A stretch of 64,000 bases of DNA from Pasteurellaceae bacterium RH1A (GCA_012221805.1 CP015195.1:1287771-1351770); one strand, 5' to 3'; shown: positions 21,490 to 30,932, numbered from the stretch's first letter. The notes: generated from the sequence alone by a model not told the origin. Translations and numbers: made by a program.

Positions 21490-21649
21490 GGGCGTGTCCT
21501 CAATTTGCTCACGGCGGTATTTTCAGCAAAAACTCGCCATCTACTTCGTCAAAAATACTCGCCAAATGTCTATTTGGCTGCGTTTTTTTCCTCGTATCTG
21601 TCGTTTTTTGCTCGAAAAACCGACTCGTTTTCAAATTGAGGACACGCCC
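21490..21649. mobile_element. 160-bp MITE with TA target duplication
   Basis: Perfect 18-base terminal inverted repeats (GGGCGTGTCCTCAATTTG at the left, its complement at the right) are flanked by TA on both sides (21488-21489 and 21650-21651). The inside has no open frame but carries imperfect subterminal inverted words (GGCGAGTTTTTGC-like and TTTTTTGCTCGAAAAA). This is the structure of a non-autonomous DNA transposon. It sits between prfB and lysC, ten bases from the lysC stop. An inverted uptake-sequence pair (about 21430-21475) lies beside it. Confidence 0.85.
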
Positions 21650-21658
21650 TAAAAAGGC

Positions 21659-23011
21659 TTATTCAAAAAGAGCCAAATGCAGGCCACGCACCACTTCATC
21701 GGCTTCATCATTACGTACTAGGGTGCAAACATTGTTGGTGCTGGCCCCGTAGCTGATTAAGCGGATATTGTGGTTTTCCAGGGTTTGGAAGAGCTGCTTG
21801 GCCACGCCGGATTGGGTGTGGAGGTTGTTGCCGATAATAGCAACTAAGGCCAAGTCCTGTTCCACTTGCACGTTGCAGTGGTTGCTTAACTCGTCCAAGA
21901 GTTCACGAGAAAGCATTTCTGCCCCAGAAGAGGCAGAACCTGTCTTGTCTAGGGTGAGGGCAACGCTGACTTCTGATGTGGTAATCACATCCACTGAAAT
22001 CTTGTGTTTGGCCAAGATATTGAACACGTTAGCCAAGAAGCCTTGAGCATGCAACATGCTGAGGCTAGAAAGCGTGACCAAAATTTGGTTACGACGTAAC
22101 GCAATGGCTCGGAAGGTTGGGCGAGGTTGTGGATCACGGGTTACCCAGGTGCCGCCTTGTTCTGGGGCCTTACTTGAGCCAACATAAACAGGAATATTGC
22201 TGCGAACGGCAGGTAAAAGTGTAGCAGGGTGTAGCACTTTTGCCCCGAAGGTAGCCATTTCAGCGGCTTCGTTAAAGCTCATGGTGTCAATGCGTTGGGC
22301 CTTTGGTGCAATGCGTGGGTCGGTGGTGTAGATGCCGGCTACGTCTGTCCAAATTAAGACATCGTTGGCATTGAGGACTTCCGCTAAAAGGGCGGCAGAA
22401 TAGTCACTGCCTCCCCGGCCTAGGGTGGTGGTTTTGCCCTCATCATCACGGCCGATAAAGCCTTGGGTAATGACGATCTTGCCTTCTGCAATCAAAGGCT
22501 TAATAAGGGCATCAGATTGGGCCTGGGTTTTCTCATCATTAGGGGCTGCCTTGCCGAAGTTGCTGTCAGTGGCTACGACTTCACGCACATCCACCCAAAC
22601 GGCAGGGTAGTCACGCTCTTTTAAGAGCTGGGTGAAGATCTTGGTGGACATCATTTCGCCGTGGCAGATAAGTTCATCGGTTAAGGCATTGGAGGTGGCC
22701 AGGCTGGCAGATTCGGCCAGGGCTTCGATATGGTCTAAAAAGGCATCCACATCGGCCGCAACGGCTTGCGGGTTCTGCAATTTTTCAATGATATTGTATT
22801 GAATGGTGCGAACGCTTTGTAAGATTTCCTCACGGCGAGGCTTGTCGCAGCCGTTGGCTAGCTCCACCAAAAAGTTGGTAACACCGGCAGAGGCGGATAA
22901 GACCACCACCTTGGTGTTAGGATCTGCTGTTACGATATTTGCACACAGGGACATTGCATCAAAATTAGCAACGCTTGTACCACCAAATTTAGCCACAGAA
23001 AGATGAGACAT
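21659..23011 (-). CDS. lysC: Lysine-sensitive aspartokinase III
   Basis: 450-residue aspartate kinase, the first step of lysine (and threonine/methionine) synthesis. The kinase domain opens with SVAKFGGTSV (about residues 4-13) and contains TTLGRGGSDYSAAL. Two C-terminal ACT domains carry feedback control (SMLHAQGFLANVFNIL; VALVAIIGNNLH region). The start at 23011 (MSHLSVAKFGG, AGGAAG upstream) is preferred to the longer frame, which runs into the leader. It is controlled by the lysine riboswitch just upstream. Length equals E. coli LysC (449). Confidence 0.97.
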   Translation of the reverse strand: MSHLSVAKFGGTSVANFDAMSLCANIVTADPNTKVVVLSASAGVTNFLVELANGCDKPRREEILQSVRTIQYNIIEKLQNPQAVAADVDAFLDHIEALAESASLATSNALTDELICHGEMMSTKIFTQLLKERDYPAVWVDVREVVATDSNFGKAAPNDEKTQAQSDALIKPLIAEGKIVITQGFIGRDDEGKTTTLGRGGSDYSAALLAEVLNANDVLIWTDVAGIYTTDPRIAPKAQRIDTMSFNEAAEMATFGAKVLHPATLLPAVRSNIPVYVGSSKAPEQGGTWVTRDPQPRPTFRAIALRRNQILVTLSSLSMLHAQGFLANVFNILAKHKISVDVITTSEVSVALTLDKTGSASSGAEMLSRELLDELSNHCNVQVEQDLALVAIIGNNLHTQSGVAKQLFQTLENHNIRLISYGASTNNVCTLVRNDEADEVVRGLHLALFE

Positions 23012-23111
23012 AATAAAAAACTTCCTATAAAAAAATAAACTAAAATTTGAGTGAAATCGGGGAAAGGAAACCTTGAGCAAGGTTCAATGGGGCATGACTG
23101 CCTTGCGGAAC

Positions 23112-23278
23112 GTAGAGCTCTCCATTTGTTTTCACAAATGACAGCTGATAGGATTCAACCTGCTCAGCCGATGATCAAACCAATCTAGTGAAATCACACC
23201 TCGGCAAGCACGCCCCTCATTTTTGCTTCAAACGGCCTAGTCACCTCACAAAAACTACCTGCGTGTTGCACCTCTCTT
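23112..23278 (-). promoter_or_regulatory. Lysine riboswitch (L box) of lysC
   Basis: The RNA read from the minus strand shows the conserved lysine-aptamer words in order: AGAGGTGC, then GGTAGTTTTTGTGAGG, GCCGAGGTG, GATCATCGGCTGAG, GGTTGAATCC, CTGTCATTTGTG / ACAAATGGAGAGCTCT. GAGG...GCCGAGGTG...ATCATCGGCTGAG and GAATCC...TGTCA closely follow the E. coli lysC leader. P1 forms from AGAG near 23276 and CTCT near 23113. A TTGACA box lies at 23325-23330. A short hairpin (AACCTTG / CAAGGTT, about 23073-23088) between aptamer and start may be part of the expression platform. Confidence 0.92.
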
Positions 23279-23358
23279 TTCGTAAACGAAAAACCTGTAT
23301 AGAAATACTCTTTTATTGGTCCTCTGTCAAATAAAAATTGCCTGTTTAGGCTAGATGG

Positions 23359-25343
23359 CTAAATATTATTCTGCTTTCCCATCAACCCCTTTTCCAGCAA
23401 AAGAATTAAGCCCATCATTAAAATAATCAGGCTAGACCCGTAGGCCACGGCTAGGCCGTAGTCGCCGTCTTCAACACGGTTGAGGATAAAGGTGGTGGCC
23501 ACTCGGGTGTCTGGGGTGACGAGGAAAATAATGGCGCTGATGGTGGTCATGGAGCGGACGAAGCTGGTAACCAGGGCCGAAAAAAAGGCGGGCTTGATAA
23601 GGGGATAGACCACAAAATACAAGGTCTTGAGGCTATCGGCTCGCAGGGAGAGGGAGGCTTGGTCGAGATGCTGATCGATTTGCTTGAGGCTGGCAATGGT
23701 GGCCCGCATGCCGATGGGCATATTGCGCATAACCATGGAAATCACAATGATGATGCCCGTGCCAGTCAGGTAAATCGGTGAGTGATTAAAGGCCAGCACA
23801 TAGGCGATACCTGCCACCGTGCCGGGCAGGGCAAAGGAGAGCAGGGCCAAAAACTCAAAGCTCTGTTTCCCCTTGAAATCTTGGCGAACCATAATATAGC
23901 CCAGTATTAGCCCATAAGCGCAGTAATAGGCGCAGCCAGGGCGGAGAAAATCAGGGTTTGGATTAGAGAGGGAAAAGCCCCTTGGGATAGGCCTTGGCCG
24001 AAAAGCTGGCGGTAATGATCCAAGGTTAGGGTGTGGTTTATACCCCAGTTTTGGGTGAAGCTGCCGTAAAAAATGCTGCCGTAAAGGCTGAGGTTGAACA
24101 AGGCCCAGAGGCTAAAAAGCAGGCTAATGAAAAAGGCCATCAAAGCAGGCAGGGGCAGGCCTAGGCTACGGCTAGATTTGCCCGATACGGTTACATACGA
24201 TCCCTTTCTGATCCAGAGGTATTGGAGCAAGAAAATCCCAAAAGAAAAGAGCAAGAGCAGAGAGCCTAGCCCGCTGGCAGCGGCATAATCGACCTGAACG
24301 CCGGCGATATAAAAATAAATTTGGGTGGCGATGACATCAAAACTGCCGCCCAAGACTATGGGCGTGCTGAAGTCAGCCAATGATTGAATGACGACCACCA
24401 AAAAGCTATTGGCCAGGGCGGGCTTGAGCAGGGGCAGGGTGATGGTAAAAAAGACCTGATAGGGGCCTGCCTTGAGGGTGTGGGCCATTTCTTCTATGCT
24501 TGCATTGAGGGATTTCAGCGCCCCTTCAATCAACATAAAGGCGATGGGGGTCAAGGCCAGGGTGTGGGCAATCACAATGCCAGTAAAGCCGTAGAGCCAG
24601 TTTTGGCTCAAGCCGCCATATTCCATCAAATAAGGGGTTAGGTAGCCCGAGCGGCCCAGCATGAGGGTTAGCCCCAGGCCAACCACAAAGGGCGGCGTGA
24701 CCAAGGGCAAGAGGGAAAATATCTTGCTGATGGCCTGGCTGCTTTTGGCTATGCGGTGGGTATAGAGGGCAAAGAGCAGGCCTAAGAAGGTGGAAAGCAG
24801 GCCGACTGTCAGGGCAACATTGAGAGAATTGAGGATAATTTTGCTTAGGTAAGCTGGGGAAAGCGAGCCGAAAAGCGCTCCTTCTTGGCCAGCAAAGGCA
24901 CTTAAAAAGAGGCTGAGAATGGGGTAAAGAATAAAGATCGTAATGGTTGCCAGCAAGGTCAGTAGGCTGGCAATCATAAAATGATCGCCCTTGAGGAGAT
25001 GACGTTTGGCCAGCTCTTGGGTGATGAGGGCCAGCAGGCTGAGGCTTAAAAAACTGATGGCATAGCCAAAACGAAATTGGTTGAAGATGGCAGAAAGCAG
25101 GATAAAGGTCACCAGGCCCAGCAAATAGGCTAGGCGAAAACGGGTGGGAATGAGGGGGTAGGCTGCCAAGAGGCCAAACCAAGACCAGCTAAGATTGACA
25201 CTTGTCCAGCCCATGGCCTGATAAATTTCCTGATCTGTTGATTTCAACAAGCCGTAATGTAGGGCTTGAGCGGGTAGGCAGGCAAAGGCAAGCAGAGCCA
25301 GCCCAATCCAAAAAATTGGGCGAGAAAGGAAAGAATAGGGCAT
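23359..25343 (-). pseudogene. AfuB/FbpB-type two-domain ABC permease, frameshifted and without partners
   Basis: The first frame (25343 to 23907, 478 residues) has an extra N-terminal block of hydrophobic segments and the first permease domain with an EAA loop (EEMAHTLKAGPYQVFFTITLPLLKPAL region). It stops in the second domain. Downstream residues including GYIMVRQDFKGKQSFEFLALLSFALPG and a second EAA-like loop resume in another frame to 23359. One G added in the GGG run at 23911-23913 gives M-G-L-I-L-G-Y-I-M and a protein of about 660 residues, normal for AfuB/FbpB-like permeases. These import ferric iron or, for AfuABC of A. pleuropneumoniae, hexose phosphates. Neither a binding protein nor an ATPase adjoins it. 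Confidence 0.85.
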
Positions 25344-25572
25344 AACAAGCGGTCTAAAAAGGGAGATTTTTTGCCATTCTACGGCAAAGTATTTTGCAAG
25401 AAAAGCCCCAATTTCTCCCGCTTGTTGGACGCTCTTGAAAAAATTTTGTGACTTGGTTCACATTACTTACAAAAATTTTGTGATCTAGTCCGAATTTTTG
25501 ACTTTTTTCTATTGTGGATTTAGGCATTTTTACTAAAATTTGCCCAGGATTAACACACAAAAGGAACAGCGT

Positions 25573-25782
25573 ATGGAACTTGGATTTGTCAAATGGTTCA
25601 ATAATGCCAAAGGGTTTGGATTTATTACCTCAGAATGCTTTGAGGGAGATATTTTTGCGCATTTTTCAGCAATTGAGGGGGAGGGATACCGTTCCTTAAA
25701 AATGGGCCAGAAGGTGCATTTCGAGTTTAACAACGGGGATAAGGGCGCCCTGGCCACACGCATTGTGCCGGTTAAAGAATAA
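25573..25782 (+). CDS. cspD: Cold-shock-like protein CspD
   Basis: 69-residue single-domain nucleic-acid-binding protein. RNP1 (KGFGFIT) and RNP2 (DIFAHF) are present. The YRSLKMGQKVHFE segment with the DKG loop resembles H. influenzae CspD more than CspA. The start at 25573 (MELGFVKWFNN) follows AAGGAA. It is monocistronic with a strong terminator. Confidence 0.93.
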   Translation: MELGFVKWFNNAKGFGFITSECFEGDIFAHFSAIEGEGYRSLKMGQKVHFEFNNGDKGALATRIVPVKE

Positions 25783-25793
25783 AACGCGCTATT

Positions 25794-25829
25794 AAAAAAC
25801 CTCTACGGGCAGTCCTGTAGAGGTTTTTT
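25794..25829. terminator. Bidirectional terminator between cspD and the purine permease
   Basis: AAAAAACCTCTAC / GTAGAGGTTTTTT, a thirteen-pair stem with a ten-base loop, serving two convergent genes. Confidence 0.93.
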
Positions 25830-25846
25830 GATGGAGAAGGGTTGGC

Positions 25847-27148
25847 TTAAGCTGCTTTTTTATCTTGAGGCAGCACCAAATTTAAGACCAAGGCCAAGAT
25901 AGCCCCCACGGTAATGCCTGAGCCAAAGACTTCTTTGAAGAAGCTTGGTAGTTTGTCCAAGAGTTCTGGGCGGGTGGTAACGGCTAAGCCACAGCCGATG
26001 GAAATGGCAATAATCAAGCCGTTGCGTTTGCTGCGTTCAATGCTGTCTAGCATTTGGATGCCTGCTGCGATGATCATGGCAAACATCATCAGGCCTGCGC
26101 CGCCTAGGACTGGGAGCGGGATAGATACAATCAAGGCACCGAAAACAGGGAAGAGGCCAGCAAGGACAAGTAGGACGCCTGTAAGTGCCACGACATAACG
26201 GCTGGCCACACCGGTGAGGGAAATCACGCCGATATTTTGTGAGAAAGAAGAAAATGGCGTGGTGGACATAACCGCTGCCAGGGCTGAACCCAAGCCATCA
26301 CAAAGCACGCCGCCCCGTAGGTGGTTGCCGGTGATTTCGGTTTTGGTGGCGTTGCCCAGGGCTAGGAAGTTACCGCTGGACTCAACAATGGTCACCAAAT
26401 AGGCAATACTCATGCCAATAATGCCTGAAATCGGGAAAGACAGGCCAAAGTGAAGGGGCTGCGGCAGGGCGAACAGTTGGGCATTTTTCACGCCATCAAA
26501 GTTTACCCAACCCAAGAAGAGGGCGACCACATACCCCACCATCATACCAATCACAATGGCAGAAGCTGCGAAAATCCCCTTGCCCCATTGGACCAAGGCG
26601 ACTACGAGGATAAGAACAAAGGTCGCCATCATGAGGTTTTCTGGGCTGGCATAGTTGGCATCACCCCGTTGGCCACCGGCGAACCAGTCCACTGCCACAG
26701 GAATGAGGCTAAGGCCAATCATCATCACTACCGTTCCCGTGACCACAGGTGGAAAGAGCTTGCGGATGTAGGGCATAAAGAAGCTGCCGATAATCATCAC
26801 GAGGGAAGCGACAAGGGAAGCCCCTAAGATCCCGCCTACTCCAGCATCGCTAAAGCCAATGGCAAGAGCGGCGGCCACGAAGGTAAAGCTGGTGCCCATC
26901 ACACTTGGCAGGCGAATACCAATGGGGCCAAGGCCACGGCATTGGATAAAGGTTACTACACCTGAAACCAGTAGGGCGGCATTGACTAAAATGATGGTGT
27001 CTTCTGTTGGAAGTTGGAGAACATTGCCCAAGACCAATGGCACGGCAATGATCCCGCCCAGGGCGGCCAGCAAGTGTTGAGCGGCAAGCAGTAAACTTAA
27101 GCCGAAGGGTGGTTTATCTTCAACCAAGTAGAGTAAATTGTTATTCAT
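25847..27148 (-). CDS. NCS2-family nucleobase permease, probably xanthine/urate/purine
   Basis: 433-residue inner-membrane permease with about 12-14 hydrophobic segments. NCS2 marks include the N-terminal QHLLAALGG, the RLPSVMGTSFTFV segment, ESSGNFLALG and the nucleobase-transporter signature SQNIGVISLTGVASR (about residue 320). The sequence resembles xanthine/uric-acid permeases more than UraA, and a PurR-like operator overlaps its promoter, which supports a purine substrate. The exact base is not determined. Confidence 0.88.
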   Translation of the reverse strand: MNNNLLYLVEDKPPFGLSLLLAAQHLLAALGGIIAVPLVLGNVLQLPTEDTIILVNAALLVSGVVTFIQCRGLGPIGIRLPSVMGTSFTFVAAALAIGFSDAGVGGILGASLVASLVMIIGSFFMPYIRKLFPPVVTGTVVMMIGLSLIPVAVDWFAGGQRGDANYASPENLMMATFVLILVVALVQWGKGIFAASAIVIGMMVGYVVALFLGWVNFDGVKNAQLFALPQPLHFGLSFPISGIIGMSIAYLVTIVESSGNFLALGNATKTEITGNHLRGGVLCDGLGSALAAVMSTTPFSSFSQNIGVISLTGVASRYVVALTGVLLVLAGLFPVFGALIVSIPLPVLGGAGLMMFAMIIAAGIQMLDSIERSKRNGLIIAISIGCGLAVTTRPELLDKLPSFFKEVFGSGITVGAILALVLNLVLPQDKKAA

Positions 27149-27192
27149 ATTGAACCTTAAGTAGGAAAAATGAAGCGTGAAAAATCACGGGG

Positions 27193-27245
27193 TAAAAAAG
27201 AGGTGCGATTATAGCGGATTTGATAATTGACGCAACCGTTTGCTT
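27193..27245 (-). promoter_or_regulatory. PurR-like operator (27230-27245) overlapping the permease promoter
   Basis: ACGCAACCGTTTGCTT matches the PurR palindrome ACGCAAACGTTTGCGT at 13 of 16 positions. On the minus strand it overlaps a TTGCGT -35-like box that is 16 bases from a perfect TATAAT. A PurR-hypoxanthine complex would block this promoter. Confidence 0.75.
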
Positions 27246-27260
27246 AAATAAAAGTAAAAA

Positions 27261-27292
27261 AGCCTGAATATTGTTTTTCCAATATTCAGGCT
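27261..27292 (-). terminator. dps terminator
   Basis: Read leftward, AGCCTGAATATT / AATATTCAGGCT with a GGAAAAAC loop is followed by a T-run, just after the dps stop. Confidence 0.9.
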
Positions 27293-27309
27293 TAAACCTA
27301 TATTAAGGA

Positions 27310-27795
27310 TTAGGCTTCACAGATGCCACAAGCAGCAGAAGCAGAGAACATCCAAACTTGTTTTTCTTGTTCTTTGATGTAGTCGCTCATTTGAGAAGCG
27401 GTACCTTCATCGCCGAACTCAGCAGCCAATTCCATGACTTCACGTTGTTGTTTAAGTAGGGCTTGGAAGCCTTCTAGTGTGCCTTGTAAGCATTCACGTG
27501 GGTTGCTGATGCCAACGTGCTCTTTAATGCGTGAAACTTTTAAGTATTCGCTGAAGGCGTTTTCAGGGCGTTGACCAAGGGTAAGAATACGCTCTGCCAC
27601 TTCATCTACTTTTACGACTAAATCATCATAGATTTCTTCAAATTTAGCGTGTAATTCAAAGAAGTTTACACCCTTAATGTTCCAGTGATAACCACGTACG
27701 TTCATATAAAATACTTGGTATGAAGCAAGTAAGTTATTTAATTCTGCGGCGACTTTATTTGAAGTTTCTACATTTAAACCAATTGCATTTGTCAT
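27310..27795 (-). CDS. dps: Dps ferritin-like DNA-protection protein
   Basis: 161-residue dodecameric mini-ferritin that stores iron and shields DNA from peroxide. The inter-subunit ferroxidase motif is visible as the His of GYHWNIKG and the F-x-x-H-x-x-F-x-x-x-Y-D-D-L stretch (FFELHAKFEEIYDDL). The C-terminus ends in an unusual Cys-containing tail (CGICEA). Together with katA it is an oxidative-stress gene, but the two are not linked. Confidence 0.95.
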   Translation of the reverse strand: MTNAIGLNVETSNKVAAELNNLLASYQVFYMNVRGYHWNIKGVNFFELHAKFEEIYDDLVVKVDEVAERILTLGQRPENAFSEYLKVSRIKEHVGISNPRECLQGTLEGFQALLKQQREVMELAAEFGDEGTASQMSDYIKEQEKQVWMFSASAACGICEA

Positions 27796-28180
27796 TTTTA
27801 AATTCCTCTTTAATTATTAAGTTAAGAAATATTCCTGTTTTGCCAAAACCACTGCATGACCAAAACAAGGGCTATTATAGGCGTTTTTTTAAAATGTGCA
27901 AGCAATTAAATTGATAGATTTATTTAATCGGCTAACTGATATTTATTGTTATTTAAGATTTATTGGGAATAATTTTTAATTAATCAACAAATAAAAACTA
28001 TTTATATTTATCACTAAATGATAAATATTTTTATTTAATAAAATTTATGTTTAAACTCAATAAAGTTAGGGGCTAATTCTTTTGGGGTAGATTACAAAAA
28101 GCCTAGAATTTTGCTACAATGAGGCCTTTCTTTCCGCCAACAAGCGGGGGATTTTTTTCGCTTTTTTGCAAGGTGTGTTT
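27796..28180. other. AT-rich intergenic region between divergent dps and sdaA
   Basis: 385 bases with no open frame of note. About 27900-28070 is almost pure A/T, and may serve as an UP element or a target for nucleoid proteins. Promoters of both genes should lie here. An uptake-like CAAGCGGGGG stands just before sdaA. Confidence 0.5.
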
Positions 28181-29560
28181 ATGATTAGTGTGTTTGATAT
28201 GTTTAAAGTGGGGATTGGGCCGTCTAGTTCCCACACGGTTGGCCCAATGAAGGCCAGTAAGCTCTTTATTGATGAACTGCGTGACAGCCAAAAATTGGCC
28301 CAGGTCAGCCGTGTCCAGGTGGATGTTTATGGATCGCTTTCCCTTACGGGCCGTGGGCATAATACTGATATTGCTATTGTCTTGGGCTTGATGGGCTATT
28401 TGCCAGATAATGTGGATGTTGAAGCCATTGAGGGTTTGATTGAGGCCGTGAAAACCAGCGGCCAAATCACGCTCGACCAAGCAGAACCAGAATTCGCCAA
28501 AACCATCGCCTTTGATTTTATGGGCGATATGCCTTTCCACCACGATTTTTTATCTTTGCATGAAAACGGTATGCGTTTAAGTGCCTTTGCAGGCGAAACC
28601 TTGCTTTTGACCCGCACCTTCTATTCTATCGGTGGCGGTTTTATTGTGGAAGAAAGCCAGTTTGGCCATGAAGCCGAAGGCGGGCAAAAAGTGCCTTTCC
28701 CTTACCAATATGCCGCTGATATGCTCCAACACTGCAAGCAACAGGGCTTGCCTATTTCCAGCATTATGCTGAAAAACGAACAGGCCTTGCGTTCCAAACA
28801 AGAGATCAGCGATTACCTGCAAAAAATCTGGCAAACCATGGATGCCTGTATCCAACGTGGCCTAAACACAGAGGGCTTACTGCCTGGCCCGCTAAAAGTG
28901 GTTCGTCGTGCCAGCCTATTGCGCCGCTCGTTGGAGGCTTCTAGCAAATTAAATAACGATCCTATGCAGATCGTGGATTGGGTCAATATGTTCGCCCTGG
29001 CGGTAAACGAAGAAAATGCCGCAGGCGGGCGAGTTGTAACCGCTCCAACCAACGGGGCTTGTGGCATTGTGCCGGCCGTCTTCGCCTATTACCGTGAATT
29101 TATCGCCCATCCAACAGCTGAAACCATTGAACGTTATTTACTGGCCACCAGTTTTATCGGCTCACTCTATAAAATGAATGCCTCAATTTCAGGAGCAGAA
29201 GTGGGCTGCCAGGGCGAGGTGGGCGTGGCCTGTTCCATGGCCGCCGCAGGCTTAACTGAAATTATGGGTGGCAGCCCGGAACAGGTTTGTATTGCAGCGG
29301 AAATCGCCATGGAACACAACCTGGGCTTAACCTGCGACCCTGTCGGCGGCCAAGTGCAAGTGCCGTGTATTGAACGCAATGCCATCGCTTCCGTAAAAGC
29401 CATCAACGCCAGCCGCATGGCCCTGAAAACCACCAATGCCCCACGGGTAAGTTTGGATAAGGTCATTGAAACCATGCTAGAAACGGGTAAGGACATGAAC
29501 GCCAAATACCGTGAAACCTCAACAGGCGGCTTGGCCATTAAGGTTGTGCCGTGTGATTAG
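28181..29560 (+). CDS. sdaA: L-serine dehydratase (iron-sulfur)
   Basis: 459-residue L-serine ammonia-lyase that turns serine into pyruvate and ammonia using a [4Fe-4S] cluster. The N-terminal beta domain has VGIGPSSSHTVGPMKA, and the alpha domain has NGACGIVPAV, GAEVGCQGEVGVACSMAAAG and CDPVGGQVQVPCIERNA, which supply the cluster cysteines. The ATG at 28181 gives MISVFDMFKVG, as in E. coli SdaA (454). A five-codon longer frame starting at 28166 lacks support. Confidence 0.96.
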   Translation: MISVFDMFKVGIGPSSSHTVGPMKASKLFIDELRDSQKLAQVSRVQVDVYGSLSLTGRGHNTDIAIVLGLMGYLPDNVDVEAIEGLIEAVKTSGQITLDQAEPEFAKTIAFDFMGDMPFHHDFLSLHENGMRLSAFAGETLLLTRTFYSIGGGFIVEESQFGHEAEGGQKVPFPYQYAADMLQHCKQQGLPISSIMLKNEQALRSKQEISDYLQKIWQTMDACIQRGLNTEGLLPGPLKVVRRASLLRRSLEASSKLNNDPMQIVDWVNMFALAVNEENAAGGRVVTAPTNGACGIVPAVFAYYREFIAHPTAETIERYLLATSFIGSLYKMNASISGAEVGCQGEVGVACSMAAAGLTEIMGGSPEQVCIAAEIAMEHNLGLTCDPVGGQVQVPCIERNAIASVKAINASRMALKTTNAPRVSLDKVIETMLETGKDMNAKYRETSTGGLAIKVVPCD

Positions 29561-29575
29561 GATGAATTAGCCTAG

Positions 29576-29610
29576 AAAAAGCGTGTGGATGTGAGTTCAC
29601 ACGCTTTTTT
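29576..29610 (+). terminator. sdaA terminator
   Basis: GCGTGTG / CACACGC with a ten-base loop, followed by six T. It is also flanked by A on the left, so it may work for hipA as well. Confidence 0.88.
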
Positions 29611-29651
29611 CTTGTAACAAGCGGGCAAAATAGGGCAAAAATTTGCAAGGG

Positions 29652-30932
29652 CTAAAGTTTGGTAAGTTGCTGGCTTAATCCTTCCAAAATCGGATCCGCA
29701 ATAAAACTCGGTAAGTGAGCCGTTTTTATACTGGAGAGCTTGGTAGAATCACGCAGGATTTCATGTAGGATTTCATCCACCGTTTCAGCCGCAATGGCTG
29801 CCAGTTTGGCGGTTGAGTAAAAATGGCGGGGCTGGATCTTATGCCATAAGTAATGCTTATTTTCGCCCTGCCAGGCCATGGCCATTTTTACTTTTTGCTT
29901 TTGTAAGGTTTTTTCGCTAATCAGGGGATAGGCCGAAATTACATCATAAAAAGGTGTTAGGCGGTAACGGTTGCCCTGTTCAAGGAAAAGGCTAAAGTTT
30001 TTGGCATGGCCATCAATGGCGCATAAGAGCCAAAAAACGATCTGAGCCTTGAGAAAATGCTTGCGATCTTCGACTGGGGTCACAGAGCCGTTTAGCACAG
30101 ATAAGATCTGCCCCATACTAGGCCCGCCATCACTCTCATATTTGCGGGCAGGGGCGATGTTAAGGGCTTGGCAGAAGTCCTCTTGTGGCAGGCGAACCAG
30201 CCAGGATTCTCTTTTAGACCAACGCCTGTCAAAGCGTTTCACCACCAGCACCGTAGTATCACCAAAGTGCATAATATCTGCTTCAGGCACAGCCAGGCCA
30301 AACATCTTCATTAATTTGAGGCAAAGCCATTCATTTTCACAGCTTTTAGAGAGATCTAGCTGGCCTTGCCCCACCATGCCAATCGGCAATTTGAAAATGT
30401 GGCTGGTGGGCGTGGTGTGCAGGGGGCGGCACCACTGATTGTTGTGTAGCAGCAAGGCTGTTTTTTCTTGGGCGCCAGCTAAGGAAATCCTAAAATCCTC
30501 ATGATTTTGCATACCAAGCGGGGAATATTGATAGTTTTTCAACAAAGATTCAATTTCAGATTCAGAGAGCGGCTCAGCATAAATCCGCCGAACAGGGCGG
30601 GATTTGCCCTCTTGATAGAGCTGAATGGCACCCACGCAATCTTGCCCGATAACCGAAAGCAGATCAAAAGGGTGTTTGGTTGAAACCTGAAAACGCTGTT
30701 GAATACGAGAACGAATAAGTTCGCTATCAGGCAAGAGATTATCAAAGAAATTATAGACCTGATCGCCCCGATAAGGCTTGCCTGAAAGGGGTAAGGACAA
30801 GGAAATAGCACGGGCTTTTTCAGAGGCAATCCAACCCTTAAAATATTGAAATTCGGTTGCTCCATTTGCCAGCTTGCGCCATTCTCCTACAGGCATACCA
30901 TTCATGGCGACAGTTAATTTCAGGTTGCTCAT
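29652..30932 (-). CDS. hipA: HipA serine/threonine-kinase toxin
   Basis: 426 residues, close to full-length E. coli HipA. HipA phosphorylates glutamyl-tRNA synthetase and drives persistence; HipB restrains it. With the start at 30932 (MSNLKLTVAMNG) the autophosphorylated serine in FRISLAGAQEKTA falls at residue 150, exactly as in E. coli. The catalytic Asp lies in AIDGHAKNFS and the Mg-binding Asp in TPFYDVISA, so the kinase looks active. The start overlaps the hipB stop by one base (TAATG). It is convergent with sdaA. Confidence 0.97.
   Translation of the reverse strand: MSNLKLTVAMNGMPVGEWRKLANGATEFQYFKGWIASEKARAISLSLPLSGKPYRGDQVYNFFDNLLPDSELIRSRIQQRFQVSTKHPFDLLSVIGQDCVGAIQLYQEGKSRPVRRIYAEPLSESEIESLLKNYQYSPLGMQNHEDFRISLAGAQEKTALLLHNNQWCRPLHTTPTSHIFKLPIGMVGQGQLDLSKSCENEWLCLKLMKMFGLAVPEADIMHFGDTTVLVVKRFDRRWSKRESWLVRLPQEDFCQALNIAPARKYESDGGPSMGQILSVLNGSVTPVEDRKHFLKAQIVFWLLCAIDGHAKNFSLFLEQGNRYRLTPFYDVISAYPLISEKTLQKQKVKMAMAWQGENKHYLWHKIQPRHFYSTAKLAAIAAETVDEILHEILRDSTKLSSIKTAHLPSFIADPILEGLSQQLTKL

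Noticed and set aside
25354-25560. 68-codon minus-strand frame upstream of the AfuB-like permease as its binding protein
   Set aside because: Too short, no signal peptide and no family resemblance; it spans an uptake pair and the cspD promoter.
27900-28070. AT-rich stretch as a replication origin
   Set aside because: No DnaA-box cluster and no origin genes are nearby; it is better read as promoter DNA of dps and sdaA.
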